Below, in pieces: positions 37,856 through 46,353 of a stretch of DNA of 64,000 bases. The translations under genes and the position numbers were made by a program. Within the stretch, counting starts at the first letter, position 1; every line of letters begins with the position of its first letter. Location of the stretch: positions 62,001 to 126,000 of the forward strand of contig NZ_JANUGP010000008.1 in the NCBI RefSeq assembly GCF_024753135.1, written 5' to 3'. This stretch comes from Streptomyces pyxinicus. Its GTDB lineage: Bacteria; Actinomycetota; Actinomycetes; Streptomycetales; Streptomycetaceae. The notes beneath the pieces are model-generated. The model was not told the DNA's origin. It saw only the letters and a list, made by a program, of their open reading frames with translations, and did no database searches.

Positions 37856-39006
37856 CACCCGGCCTTCACCTCGGCCTGTCCGGCGGCATGCTCGGCGGCC
37901 TGCTCCGCGACGCGGCTGTGGGCGGTCCGGATGGCCTCGCCGATGACCTGCTGGGAGACGACGCCGACGGCGCGCCCCTCGCCGTCCACGGCGACGGCCC
38001 ACCCGGTCGGCGAGAGCACGGCGCCGTCGAGCGCGGTGCGCAGCGAGTCGGTGCCGGGCACGAACGGGCGCCCGTACGGCAGGAGTCGGTCCGTGTCGAC
38101 GGCGCCGGCGGTGAGCCGGTCCGGCTCGCTCCAGCCGAGCGGCCTGCCGTCCAGGTCGGTGACGAGGAGGTAGGGGGCGCCGGCGCGGGAGGCGAGCTGT
38201 TCGGCGCCGGCGTCGACGGCGACCACCGGCGCGGTCTGCAACTCCAGTTCCGTGGTGGGGAAGAAGGAGAGCCGGCGGATGCCGCGGTCGGCGCCGAGGA
38301 AGTCCTCGACGAAGGGGTCGGCGGGTGCGCTGAGCAGTTCGGCGGGCGGCGCGAACTGGGCGAGCCGGCCGCCGGTGCGCAGCACGGCGACCATGGTGCC
38401 GAGCTTGATGGCCTCGTCGATGTCGTGGGTGACGAAGACGATGGTCTTGCCCAGTTCGCTCTGGATGCGCAGGAGTTCGTCCTGGAGTCCCTTGCGGACC
38501 ACCGGGTCGACGGCGGAGAACGGCTCGTCCATCAGCAGGACCGGCGGGTCGGCGGCGAGGGCGCGGGCCACGCCGACGCGCTGCTGCTGGCCGCCGGAGA
38601 GCTGGTAGGGGTAGCGCTTGGCCAGGGCGGTGTCGAGGCCGACGCGTTCCATCAGTTCGGCGGCCCGGGCGCGTGCCTGCTGCTTGGGCCGGCCGAGCAG
38701 CCGGGGCACGGTGGCGATGTTGTCGAGGATGGTGCGGTGCTGGAAGAGCCCGGCGTTCTGGATGACGTAACCCATCGAGCGGCGCAGGGTGTTGACCGGC
38801 TGCTGCCGGATGTCCTTGCCGTCGAGGAGGATGCCGCCCTCGCTGGGCTCCACCATCCGGTTGATCATCCGCAGGGTCGTCGTCTTGCCGCAGCCCGAGG
38901 GCCCGACGAGGACGGTGATCGCGCGGTCCGGTATGTCCAGCGACAGCCGGTCGACCGCGACCGTGCCGTCCGGGTACCGCTTGGTGACTGAGTCTATCCG
39001 TATCAA
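37855..39006 (-). CDS. Osmoprotectant ABC transporter ATP-binding protein (OpuCA/ProV type)
   Basis: A 383-residue ATPase. Walker A GPSGCGKTTT, signature LSGGQQQR, Walker B VLLMDEPFSAVD and the switch histidine in FVTHDIDEA are all present. The C-terminal about 130 residues (SRAGAPYLLVTDLDGRPLGW...SPTGWAVAVDGEGRAVGVVSQQ) form CBS-type repeats. In this family these sense ionic strength and gate uptake. The start is TTG at 39006, with AAGGG somewhat far upstream. It is the first gene of the operon. Confidence 0.93.
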   Translation of the reverse strand: MIRIDSVTKRYPDGTVAVDRLSLDIPDRAITVLVGPSGCGKTTTLRMINRMVEPSEGGILLDGKDIRQQPVNTLRRSMGYVIQNAGLFQHRTILDNIATVPRLLGRPKQQARARAAELMERVGLDTALAKRYPYQLSGGQQQRVGVARALAADPPVLLMDEPFSAVDPVVRKGLQDELLRIQSELGKTIVFVTHDIDEAIKLGTMVAVLRTGGRLAQFAPPAELLSAPADPFVEDFLGADRGIRRLSFFPTTELELQTAPVVAVDAGAEQLASRAGAPYLLVTDLDGRPLGWSEPDRLTAGAVDTDRLLPYGRPFVPGTDSLRTALDGAVLSPTGWAVAVDGEGRAVGVVSQQVIGEAIRTAHSRVAEQAAEHAAGQAEVKAG

Positions 39007-39135
39007 AACGCCGAATACCCTTCGGGTTTGGCAGAGGTCCGCCTGCTTCCGGCCACGGTCGTTCCTGCGCCGGCCACTGCGGGGAGAGTCTAGACGGCGA
39101 GTGTTTCAGCACTTTGGCGGGAGACGACGGAGGCC

Positions 39136-40428
39136 TCATTCCTCGGCCGGCGCGTCGTCGCGGCGCGGGTGCGGCCGGGCCGCGAGCACCGCGACGTCGT
39201 CCTCGGCCCGCCGGGCCTGGAGCCGGTCGACGATGGTCTCCAGCACCTCGTCCACGCCGGCGCCGCCGGGGAAGCGGAGCGCGGCCAGCCGGGCGAGGGA
39301 GCGGTCGATGTCCTCGCCCCGGTGTTCCACGAGTCCGTCGGTGAAGAGCACGAGCGTCTGGCCGGGCGCGAGCGTGTGGGTGGCCGACTCGTAGCCGCCC
39401 AGTCCGGTGCCGAGCGGCGGTCCGACGGGCACCGGCAGCAGCGCGGCCTCGCCCTCGGCGGTGATGAGCACGGGCGGCAGGTGTCCGGCGCTGGACAGCG
39501 TCACCTGATGCCGGCCGGGGTCGACCCGGGCCAGCAGACAGGTGGCGGGTCTGCGGTCCTCCTCGGTGGAGGCGATCTCGTCGAGCTGGCGCAGCACCCG
39601 GTGCGGGGGCAGTTCGGAGGCGGCGATGTAGCGCAGCGAGGAGCGGTAGGCGCTCATGTCGACGGCGGCCTCCAGGCCGTGCCCCATCACGTCGCCGACC
39701 ACCAGCAGGGTCCGGCCGAAGTGCAGCCGTACGGTCTCGCACCAGTCGCCGCCGACCAGGGCGTTGCCGCCGACGGGCAGATAGCGCAGGGCGACGTCCA
39801 GGTTGGGGTGCGGGCGGCCGGGCGCGGCGAGCAGGGCCCGCTGGAGGTCGCCGGCGGTGCGGCTGACCTCGTCGTAGGCGCGGGCGTCGCGGATGTGGGC
39901 GGCGGCGCGCTCGGCGAGCAGGGCGAGCAGTTCGGCCTCCGCCCGGCGCGGCGGCCGACCGTCCCGGGCCCACACCAGGGCGCCGGACACGTCCGTCCCG
40001 CCGACCAGCGGCAGGTACAGGGCGGTCCCGGCCGCGTGCTCGGACCAGGGCTCGGGTCCCTTGCCGGCCGCCGCGACGGCCGCCTCCCGGGCGACGGCGG
40101 CGGCCCAGCGGGCGTCGGGCAGCACGCCGGGGTCCCCGGCGACGGCCTCGTACCCGGAGGCAGCCTCGTGCCCCGAGACGGCGGTCCCGGTCCGGCGCAG
40201 GACGGCGGCGGTGCCACCGGCGAGCCGGACCGCCGCGCGGGTCAGCTCGGCGCAGGTCGCCGCCTCGTCCAGGGTGGTGCCGATACCGGCCAGCACCTCC
40301 CGCAGCGCGCCGAGCCGCACCCCGGGCTCCTCCGCCTCCTCGGCCCGGCCGTCCGCGCGGCCGTCACCGTCAAAGGGCTCCGGCCCGCGGCGGGACAGGA
40401 TCCAGCGCGCCACACCCCACACCCTCAC
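39136..40428 (-). CDS. GAF-PP2C (SpoIIE/RsbU-type) protein phosphatase
   Basis: A 430-residue cytoplasmic phosphatase. The N-terminal GAF-like domain (about 40-190) precedes the PP2C domain. That domain has the RsbU-type motifs VALRYLPVGGNALVGGDWCE, VVGDVMGHGLEAAVDM, SSAGHLPPVLI, LVLFTDGLVEHR and AEDDVAVLA. The metal-binding aspartates are in GGDW, GDVMGHG, TDG and DDVA. Such proteins dephosphorylate anti-sigma-factor antagonists; none is adjacent, so the target is unknown. GTG start at 40428, with a GAGACGC site nearby; internal GTGs are possible. Confidence 0.9.
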   Translation of the reverse strand: MRVWGVARWILSRRGPEPFDGDGRADGRAEEAEEPGVRLGALREVLAGIGTTLDEAATCAELTRAAVRLAGGTAAVLRRTGTAVSGHEAASGYEAVAGDPGVLPDARWAAAVAREAAVAAAGKGPEPWSEHAAGTALYLPLVGGTDVSGALVWARDGRPPRRAEAELLALLAERAAAHIRDARAYDEVSRTAGDLQRALLAAPGRPHPNLDVALRYLPVGGNALVGGDWCETVRLHFGRTLLVVGDVMGHGLEAAVDMSAYRSSLRYIAASELPPHRVLRQLDEIASTEEDRRPATCLLARVDPGRHQVTLSSAGHLPPVLITAEGEAALLPVPVGPPLGTGLGGYESATHTLAPGQTLVLFTDGLVEHRGEDIDRSLARLAALRFPGGAGVDEVLETIVDRLQARRAEDDVAVLAARPHPRRDDAPAEE

Positions 40429-40490
40429 AGCGTCTCAAACCGGAGCGGGCCGGGCACCGGTCACACCGGCCCCGGCCCGCGCCGGCCGGC

Positions 40491-40898
40491 TCAGCCCTCC
40501 TCGGGGTCGAGCCGCAGGGAGATCGAGTTGATGCAGTACCGCTGGTCGGTCGGGGTCGGATACCCCTCCCCCTCGAACACGTGCCCGAGGTGGGAGCCGC
40601 AGCGGGCGCAGCGCACCTCGGTGCGGACCATCCCGTGCGAGCGGTCCTGGATCAGCTCCACGGCGTCGGTGTCCTTCGGGTCGTAGAAGGACGGCCAGCC
40701 GCAGTGCGACTCGAACTTGGTGTCGGAGGTGAACAGGTCGGCACCGCAGGCGCGACAGGAGTACACGCCCTTGGTCTCGGTGTCGGTGTACTCACCGGTG
40801 AAGGCCGGTTCGGTGCCGGCCTGGCGCAGCACGGCGTACTCGGCCGGGTTCAGCTCCGCGCGCCACTGCTCGTCCGGCTTCTCGACGTCGTACGACAT
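40491..40898 (-). CDS. msrB: Peptide-methionine (R)-S-oxide reductase MsrB
   Basis: A 135-residue repair enzyme reducing the R form of methionine sulfoxide. Two zinc CxxC pairs (SCRACGADLF and RCARCGSHLGHVF), SHCGWPSFY and the catalytic cysteine in RYCINSISL are visible. ATG at 40898. It lies 13 bases after the murC stop on the same strand and is probably cotranscribed with it. Confidence 0.96.
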   Translation of the reverse strand: MSYDVEKPDEQWRAELNPAEYAVLRQAGTEPAFTGEYTDTETKGVYSCRACGADLFTSDTKFESHCGWPSFYDPKDTDAVELIQDRSHGMVRTEVRCARCGSHLGHVFEGEGYPTPTDQRYCINSISLRLDPEEG

Positions 40899-40911
40899 GA
40901 GCGTCAGCCCC

Positions 40912-42303
40912 TTACTGCGACAAACGGTCCAGGATCAGCGGGCCCAGGTCGGTCACGTCGCCCGCGCCCATGGTGAGAACGAGATCGCCGGGCTTCGCCA
41001 TTCCCGCGATCACGGCCGGGATCTCGGCCTTGTCATGTACGGCGGTGACGTCGGCGCCCGCGGCGCGCGCGGCCTCGATGATCAGCTCGCTGGTCACCCC
41101 GGGGATCGGGTCCTCGCGGGCCGGGTAGATGTCGAGCACCACGGAGGCGTCGGCGAGGGCGAGGGCCTGCCCCATCTCCTTGCCCAGCTCCTGGGTGCGG
41201 GAGAACAGGTGCGGCTGGAAGACGACGAGGATCCGGGAGTCGCCGGCGGCGGCGCGCATGGCCTCCAGGTCGGCGGTCATCTCGGTCGGGTGGTGCGCGT
41301 AGGAGTCGATCACCTGCACGCCCGCGGCCTCGCCCTTGAGCTGCAGGCGGCGCTTGACCCCGGTGTACGCGGCGATCGCCGGGGCCAGCTCGGCGGCCGG
41401 GACGCCGAGGGCGGCACCGGCGGTGAGCGCGGCGACGGCGTTGAGCGCGTAGTGGCGGCCGGGCACCGAGACCGCGAAGGTCAGCTCCCGCCCGTCCAGC
41501 ACGACGGTCACCTCGCTCTTCAGGCCCTGCGGCACCACGGACAGCACCCGCACGTCGGCGTCCGCCGCCTCGCCGTACGTCACCACGCGCACCGCGCTCC
41601 CCCGGACCCGGCGGGTCAGCTCCCGGGCGCCCTCCTGGTCGGCGGAGACCACCAGCGTGCCGCCCTCCGTGATCCGGCCGACGAAGGTCTCGAACGACTC
41701 GTGGATCTCGTCCATGGACGCGTAGTTGGCGTGGTGGTCCAGCTCCACGTTGAGGATGATGGCGACCTCGGGCGCGTACTTGTGGAAGCTGCGGTCGCTC
41801 TCGTCCGCCTCGGCGACGAAGATGTCGCCCGCGCCGTGCAGCGCGTTGGAGCCGGGCGCGTCCAGGTCGCCGCCGATCGCGTACGACGGCTCCAGGCCCA
41901 GCGCGCCGAGCGAGACCGCCAGCATGGAGGTGGTGGTGGTCTTGCCGTGGGTACCGGCCACGGCGATCGGGCGCAGCCCCGCCATCAGCGCGGCGAGCGC
42001 GTCGGAGCGGTGCACCACCGGGACGCCCAGCTCGGCGGCGCGGGCCAGCTCCGGGTTGTCCTGGCGGATCGCCGAGGAGACGACGACACAGCTCGCGTCG
42101 TCGGCGAGGTACCCGGCGTCGTGCCCGATGCGCACGGTCACGCCGAGCGCCCGCAGCGCCTCGGCGGTCGCCGATTCCCGGGCGTCGCTGCCGGCCACCC
42201 GGGCGCCGCGCTGGGCCAGGATCTTGGCGATGCCCGACATCCCGGCGCCGCCGATGCCGATGAAGTGCGGTCGGTCCATGGCGGCAGGAAGGCCGGGTGC
42301 CAT
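40912..42303 (-). CDS. murC: UDP-N-acetylmuramate--L-alanine ligase MurC
   Basis: A 463-residue Mur ligase adding L-Ala to UDP-MurNAc, the first peptide step in peptidoglycan precursor synthesis. Rossmann motif FIGIGGAGMSGIA, ATP loop VAGTHGKTTTTSM, EADESDRSF, NVELDHHANY, and DSYAHHPTEM with VFQPHLFSR in the C-terminal domain are all present. ATG at 42303 follows GGGAGA. It stands outside the main dcw cluster, as is usual in Streptomyces, and is followed by msrB. Confidence 0.96.
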   Translation of the reverse strand: MAPGLPAAMDRPHFIGIGGAGMSGIAKILAQRGARVAGSDARESATAEALRALGVTVRIGHDAGYLADDASCVVVSSAIRQDNPELARAAELGVPVVHRSDALAALMAGLRPIAVAGTHGKTTTTSMLAVSLGALGLEPSYAIGGDLDAPGSNALHGAGDIFVAEADESDRSFHKYAPEVAIILNVELDHHANYASMDEIHESFETFVGRITEGGTLVVSADQEGARELTRRVRGSAVRVVTYGEAADADVRVLSVVPQGLKSEVTVVLDGRELTFAVSVPGRHYALNAVAALTAGAALGVPAAELAPAIAAYTGVKRRLQLKGEAAGVQVIDSYAHHPTEMTADLEAMRAAAGDSRILVVFQPHLFSRTQELGKEMGQALALADASVVLDIYPAREDPIPGVTSELIIEAARAAGADVTAVHDKAEIPAVIAGMAKPGDLVLTMGAGDVTDLGPLILDRLSQ

Positions 42304-42402
42304 GCGTTTCTCCCAGGGTTTCCGGTACGGGGCTGAGCGCGCCCTAGCCTATGCGCTCGCGTCCCCGGCTCCCCGCAGGGAGGGCCACGGCCGCCGCGCC
42401 GG

Positions 42403-42876
42403 TCAGGCCTTGCTGTGCGAGAACAGCTTGAGCACCGGCACCCCGACCTTGTGCCGGGCCCGGGAGGCCCAGTCGCGGTGGAAGAACTCCTCCACGTAGT
42501 GCGGGTCGGTCAGCACGATCACCTCGTCCGCGCCGACCTCGGCCACCAGGGTCTTCAGCGCGTCCAGCGGGTGGTCCTCGACCAGCCGGCCCTCCGCGCG
42601 GCTGCCCGAGGAGCGCAGCGCCTGGAGCGAGACGTCCAGCGCCTGCCGGCCCACGCCGCGGGCGTCGTCACCCTCCGGTGTCTCCCCTTCGCGCACGGCG
42701 TCGTCGAGTTCGCCAAGCGCGATGTCGTCGATGGCCCGCAGCAGGCGGTCCGCCTGGTCGCCGCGCGGCTGGAGCAGCACGTGGAACGCCACCGGCTCTT
42801 CTCCGTGCAAGGTGGTGACGAACTCCACGTCGGCGGACGTGAGGGCCTTCTCGATCATCAGAACGCTTGTGAACAC
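42403..42876 (-). CDS. Conserved small protein often labelled indole-3-glycerol phosphate synthase
   Basis: A 157-residue cytoplasmic protein. It begins VFTSVLMIEKALTSADVEFVTTLHGEEPVAFHVLLQP and ends DEVIVLTDPHYVEEFFHRDWASRARHKVGVPVLKLFSH. The alternating strand-helix layout and the late 'VIVLTDPH' strand suggest a universal-stress or Rossmann-like fold. None of the barrel motifs of a real indole-glycerol-phosphate synthase are present, so that common label is probably wrong. GTG at 42876 follows AGAGG. It is upstream of murC on the same strand. Confidence 0.72.
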   Translation of the reverse strand: MFTSVLMIEKALTSADVEFVTTLHGEEPVAFHVLLQPRGDQADRLLRAIDDIALGELDDAVREGETPEGDDARGVGRQALDVSLQALRSSGSRAEGRLVEDHPLDALKTLVAEVGADEVIVLTDPHYVEEFFHRDWASRARHKVGVPVLKLFSHSKA

Positions 42877-43006
42877 CAAACGCCTCTTCTCCTCTGTGGG
42901 CCCGGTCCGGGCCCTTGCGGAAACCATCCTTCCCCGTGATCGCACGGGTACTGCCGGACTTAGTCTGCCCGCCGGACGCTAACCGGAACGAAAGATTCCG
43001 GAGATC

Positions 43007-43843
43007 TCAGGAGCGCCGGTACCTGCCGAATAGAAATCCGTCCTCCTCCAGCAGCGAGACGAGCCCGAACCGGCGCGGCACGGCGACCGACGGTCCCCCG
43101 GCGATCCGCTGCGCGTCCCCCGCCGTGAGCGTCGGCGAGACGGTCAGGCACAGCTCGTCCAGCACCTCGGCGGCGATCAGCTGGCCGAGCAGCCGGGGGC
43201 CGCCCTCGGTGAGCAGCCGGGTGTGGCCCAGTTCGGCGAGGGCGCCGACCAGGCGGGCGGGTTCGACGCCCGTCCCCTCGCCGGCGATCACCACCCGGGC
43301 ACCGGCCTGCTCGGCGGCGGCGATCCGCTCGGGCGCCGCGGCGGCCCCGGTGAGCACCAGGGTCGGGACCAGCGGCGAGGTGAACAGCGGCAGCGAGAAG
43401 TCCAGCTCCAGGCTCGCGGTGACGACGGCGACGGCGGGGGCCGGCCCCTGCCCCGCCGCCTGACGGGCGGCCGCGAACTCCGCCCGGGCCCTGGCCGGGC
43501 GGTACCCCTCCTGCCGTACCGTTTCCGCACCCACCACGACGACATCCGCCAATGCCCGCAGCGTGCCGAAGATACGCATGTCGGCGGCGCTGGAGATGGG
43601 CTGGGAGTGCCCCTCGTGCTGGGCGGCGCCGTCCAGCGAGGAGACCATGTTGGCCCGCAGCCACGGCCGCGCCGGTCCGGACACCCGGGCGGGATAGGCG
43701 TAGGCGGCGGCCAGCTCGGCGAGGGCCCACTCGCGGCCGGTGCGGGCGTCGGCCCCGGCGACCCCGTCCACCCCCGCCGCCTCCGTGTCCCCGCCGGGGG
43801 CCTGGGCTGCTGTTTCGTCGGTCACAGGGAACAGGTGTCGCAT
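43007..43843 (-). CDS. RibD C-terminal-type pyrimidine reductase family protein
   Basis: A 278-residue protein of the dihydrofolate-reductase-like RibD reductase family. Motifs are ANMVSSLDGAAQHEGHS, FGTLRALADVVVVGAETVRQEGY, RLLTEGGPRLLGQLIAAEVLDELCLTVSP and the late RFGLVSLLEEDGFLFGRY. Real RibD reduces a riboflavin precursor. This stand-alone protein lacks the deaminase half and is unlinked to rib genes, so the substrate may differ. ATG at 43843; divergent from zapE with only about 36 bases between start codons. Confidence 0.88.
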   Translation of the reverse strand: MRHLFPVTDETAAQAPGGDTEAAGVDGVAGADARTGREWALAELAAAYAYPARVSGPARPWLRANMVSSLDGAAQHEGHSQPISSAADMRIFGTLRALADVVVVGAETVRQEGYRPARARAEFAAARQAAGQGPAPAVAVVTASLELDFSLPLFTSPLVPTLVLTGAAAAPERIAAAEQAGARVVIAGEGTGVEPARLVGALAELGHTRLLTEGGPRLLGQLIAAEVLDELCLTVSPTLTAGDAQRIAGGPSVAVPRRFGLVSLLEEDGFLFGRYRRS

Positions 43844-43879
43844 TCGTGCAGTCTGACACGGCGCTTAGCATGGGTGACC

Positions 43880-44983
43880 GTGTCGTCCTCCACCTCCGCC
43901 CCCGGATCCGGCCCCGCGGCCGGCGCGGGCCCCCTGTCCCTGTGCGCCCGCGAGCCGCGCGTACCCGCCGAGCGGCTGGTCGCCGAGATGGTGCCGCCGC
44001 CGCGTTTCGACTCGGTCCGCTTCGCCACCTACCTCCCGGACCCGAACCAGCCCAGCCAGACCGAGGCGGTCCGGGTGCTGGAGGGCTTCGCCGCCGGGCT
44101 CGGCGGGGCGCACGCCTCCGGCTCGGGCCGGCGCGGCTTCCTCGGCCTCGGCCGGAGCCGGGCGCCGAAGACCCCGGCCGGGCCGCGCGGGGTGTACCTG
44201 GACGGCGGCTACGGCGTCGGCAAGACCCACCTGCTCGCCTCGCTGTGGCACGCCACCCCGGCCGAGCCCGCGCTCAAGGCGTTCGGCACCTTCGTGGAGC
44301 TGACCAACCTGGTGGGCGCGCTCGGCTTCCAGCAGACCGTGCGCACGCTGAGCGGCCACCGGCTGCTGTGCATCGACGAGTTCGAGCTGGACGACCCGGG
44401 CGACACCGTCCTGGTGTCGACGCTGCTCGGCAAGCTGGTCGAGGCGGGCGTGGCGCTCGCGGCGACCTCCAACACGCTGCCCGGCAAGCTGGGCGAGGGC
44501 CGGTTCGCCGCCGCCGACTTCCTGCGCGAGATCCAGGGTCTGTCGGCCCACTTCCGGGCCCTGCGCATCGACGGCGAGGACTACCGCCACCGGGGCCTGC
44601 CCGAGGCGCCGGCGCCGTTCACCGACGAGGAGGTGACCAAGGCGGCGTACGCCACCGAGGGCGCCTCGCTGGACGAGTTCACGCGCCTCCTCGACCACCT
44701 GGCCAAGGTGCACCCGAGCCGGTACGGCGCGCTGACCGACGGGCTCAAGGCGGTGTGCGTCACCGGGGTGGCGCCGGTGCCGGACCAGTCGACCGCGCTG
44801 CGCCTGGTGGTGCTCGCCGACCGGCTCTACGACCGGGAGGTCCCGGTGCTCGCCTCGGGGCTGCCGTTCGACCGGCTGTTCAGCGAGGAGATGCTGAACG
44901 GCGGTTACCGCAAGAAGTACTTCCGCGCGATATCCCGGCTCACCGCGCTGGCCCGCGACGCCAAGGGGTTGGTCCAGGCCTGA
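43880..44983 (+). CDS. zapE: ZapE / AFG1-like AAA ATPase
   Basis: A 367-residue P-loop ATPase of the ZapE/AFG1 family, linked to cell division under stress in bacteria and to mitochondrial protein quality control in eukaryotes. Walker A GGYGVGKTHLL and Walker B LLCIDEFELDDPGD are present, with ATSNTLPGKLGEGRF (sensor-like), DFLREIQGL and DYRHRG typical of the family. GTG at 43880 is assumed; GTG 43874 is equally possible and neither has a clear ribosome site. A large palindrome follows 60 bases downstream. Confidence 0.9.
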   Translation: MSSSTSAPGSGPAAGAGPLSLCAREPRVPAERLVAEMVPPPRFDSVRFATYLPDPNQPSQTEAVRVLEGFAAGLGGAHASGSGRRGFLGLGRSRAPKTPAGPRGVYLDGGYGVGKTHLLASLWHATPAEPALKAFGTFVELTNLVGALGFQQTVRTLSGHRLLCIDEFELDDPGDTVLVSTLLGKLVEAGVALAATSNTLPGKLGEGRFAAADFLREIQGLSAHFRALRIDGEDYRHRGLPEAPAPFTDEEVTKAAYATEGASLDEFTRLLDHLAKVHPSRYGALTDGLKAVCVTGVAPVPDQSTALRLVVLADRLYDREVPVLASGLPFDRLFSEEMLNGGYRKKYFRAISRLTALARDAKGLVQA

Positions 44984-45043
44984 CGGGCGAGTTCACGCCA
45001 CGCGACCCGCCATTTCCACGCTTCCTCACGCGCTTAACGCGCA

Positions 45044-45075
45044 GTTAACCCTGCAAAGGACTTTGCAGGGTTAAC
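45044..45075. promoter_or_regulatory. Perfect 15-base palindrome between zapE and the small secreted protein gene
   Basis: GTTAACCCTGCAAAG (45044-45058) is repeated exactly in inverse as CTTTGCAGGGTTAAC (45061-45075), with only two bases between. It is unusually AT-rich for this genome. It may be the zapE terminator, since no T-run is needed in Streptomyces. Alternatively it may be an operator for the gene starting at 45146, about 70 bases downstream. Confidence 0.6.
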
Positions 45076-45145
45076 GTGTTTCTTGACCATCCGTTGACCA
45101 GTGCTTGGTGTGCACCAGAGAGACGAACAGGGCGAAGGGGGGCGC

Positions 45146-45541
45146 ATGTTCCGAGGTACGACGTGCCGGCTCGCGCTCGCCGCGGTCGCCCTGGCCGTGC
45201 TCGCACTCCAGCTCTTCACTCCCGCGGGACCCTTCGCTTCCGCGCACACTTTCGGTCAGGCAGTGGCCAAGGCCGAGCCCGGACTCACCGTTCCGGCGAC
45301 ACCGGTCCGCGACGGAGCGGAGACGTTCCGCGCCCCGGGCCGCACAGGTGAGCCCGCGAGCGTCCCGCACGTACGCGACCGGCAGCGCGGCTCGGCCTCC
45401 GGCTGGGCGCAGGAACACCCCCTGATAACCGGCCGGGCGGCCGAGGCGGCCGCGTCGGAGCCCTCCGACGCGCCGTGGCAGCACGCCCCGAGACTCTCCA
45501 GAACCGGTACACCGGCAGCGCTCCAGGTCTTCCGCTGCTGA
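45146..45541 (+). CDS. Small secreted or membrane-anchored protein of unknown function
   Basis: A 131-residue protein with an N-terminal hydrophobic signal segment (CRLALAAVALAVLALQLFTPAGP) that may be cleaved after FASA or stay as an anchor. The mature part is hydrophilic and probably disordered, with a single C-terminal Cys (LQVFRC). ATG at 45146 follows GAAGGGGGG. No family recognised. The adjacent carbonic anhydrase begins 233 bases downstream. Confidence 0.65.
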   Translation: MFRGTTCRLALAAVALAVLALQLFTPAGPFASAHTFGQAVAKAEPGLTVPATPVRDGAETFRAPGRTGEPASVPHVRDRQRGSASGWAQEHPLITGRAAEAAASEPSDAPWQHAPRLSRTGTPAALQVFRC

Positions 45542-45561
45542 GATCCTCCGGTGCCGAGACC

Positions 45562-45625
45562 GCACCTCCCCAGCCGCCGGGGCAGCACATCCCCGGCCGC
45601 TGAGACGCACATCCCCGGCCACTGA
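45562..45625. repeat. Short direct repeats after the small secreted protein gene
   Basis: GCACATCCCCGGCCGCTGA (45585-45603) recurs with one change at 45607-45625. A more degenerate copy lies at 45562-45580, so the spacing is 22-23 bases. The region (45542-45774) has no gene-like frame. Confidence 0.5.
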
Positions 45626-45774
45626 AGCCGCACCGGCCACCGCCGCCGGCTTCCTACCCACCGCTGCCCCGAGGAGCCCCGCGACCCGGCCGAGGAGCCG
45701 GGCCGCTCGCGCCTCACCCCCACATGCCGTGCACGTCCGACGCGCCACCGCGGCGCGCCAGGAGGAATACACAC

Positions 45775-46353
45775 ATGCAGCCCCTCATCGACAACGCCCG
45801 TACGTTCGGACAGCGCCCTGAGGAGTTCGCCGGCCTCGCCGCGGGCCAGACACCCGAGGTCCTCTTCATCACCTGCTCCGACTCCCGGGTCGTCCCCGCC
45901 CTGATCACCGGCGCCCGCCCCGGCCAGCTCTTCGAGCTGCGCACCGCCGGCAACATCGTCCCGCCGCACGCCTCGCAGCACCCCACCAGCGAGGCCGCCA
46001 CCATCGAGTACGCCGTGGAGGTGCTCGGCGTACGCGACATCGTGGTCTGCGGGCACTCGCACTGCGGCGCCGTCGGCGCCCTGGTGCGCGGCGACGACCT
46101 GACCGCCGTACCCGCCGTCCGCGACTGGCTGGCGCACGCCACCCCGCGCCCGGCCGGCGCGGCCGAGGACCCGGAGGTCGCCGAGGGCGTGCAGAGCCAC
46201 GTCCTGACGCAGCTGCTGCGGCTGCGCTCGTACCCGTGCGTGGAGCGACGGCTGGCCGAGGGCCGGCTCGGCCTGCACGGCTGGTACTACGAGGTGCACA
46301 CCGGCGCCGTACGGACGCACCGCCCGGACACCGACACCTTCGAGTCCCTGTGA
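45775..46353 (+). CDS. Beta-class carbonic anhydrase
   Basis: A 192-residue enzyme interconverting CO2 and bicarbonate. Zinc-site motifs are CSDSRVVP (Cys, with the Asp-Arg dyad) and CGHSHCGAVGAL (His and Cys ligands). NIVPPH and EYAVEVLGVRDIVV also fit. ATG at 45775 has a perfect AGGAGG. Its stop overlaps the GTG start of the SulP transporter gene (GTGA), implying joint translation and a joint role in bicarbonate handling. Confidence 0.94.
   Translation: MQPLIDNARTFGQRPEEFAGLAAGQTPEVLFITCSDSRVVPALITGARPGQLFELRTAGNIVPPHASQHPTSEAATIEYAVEVLGVRDIVVCGHSHCGAVGALVRGDDLTAVPAVRDWLAHATPRPAGAAEDPEVAEGVQSHVLTQLLRLRSYPCVERRLAEGRLGLHGWYYEVHTGAVRTHRPDTDTFESL

Noticed and set aside
42403..42876. Indole-3-glycerol phosphate synthase as the function of this gene
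   Set aside because: None of the TIM-barrel motifs of TrpC are present. The name seems to be a propagated misannotation, so I kept it as a conserved protein of unknown role.
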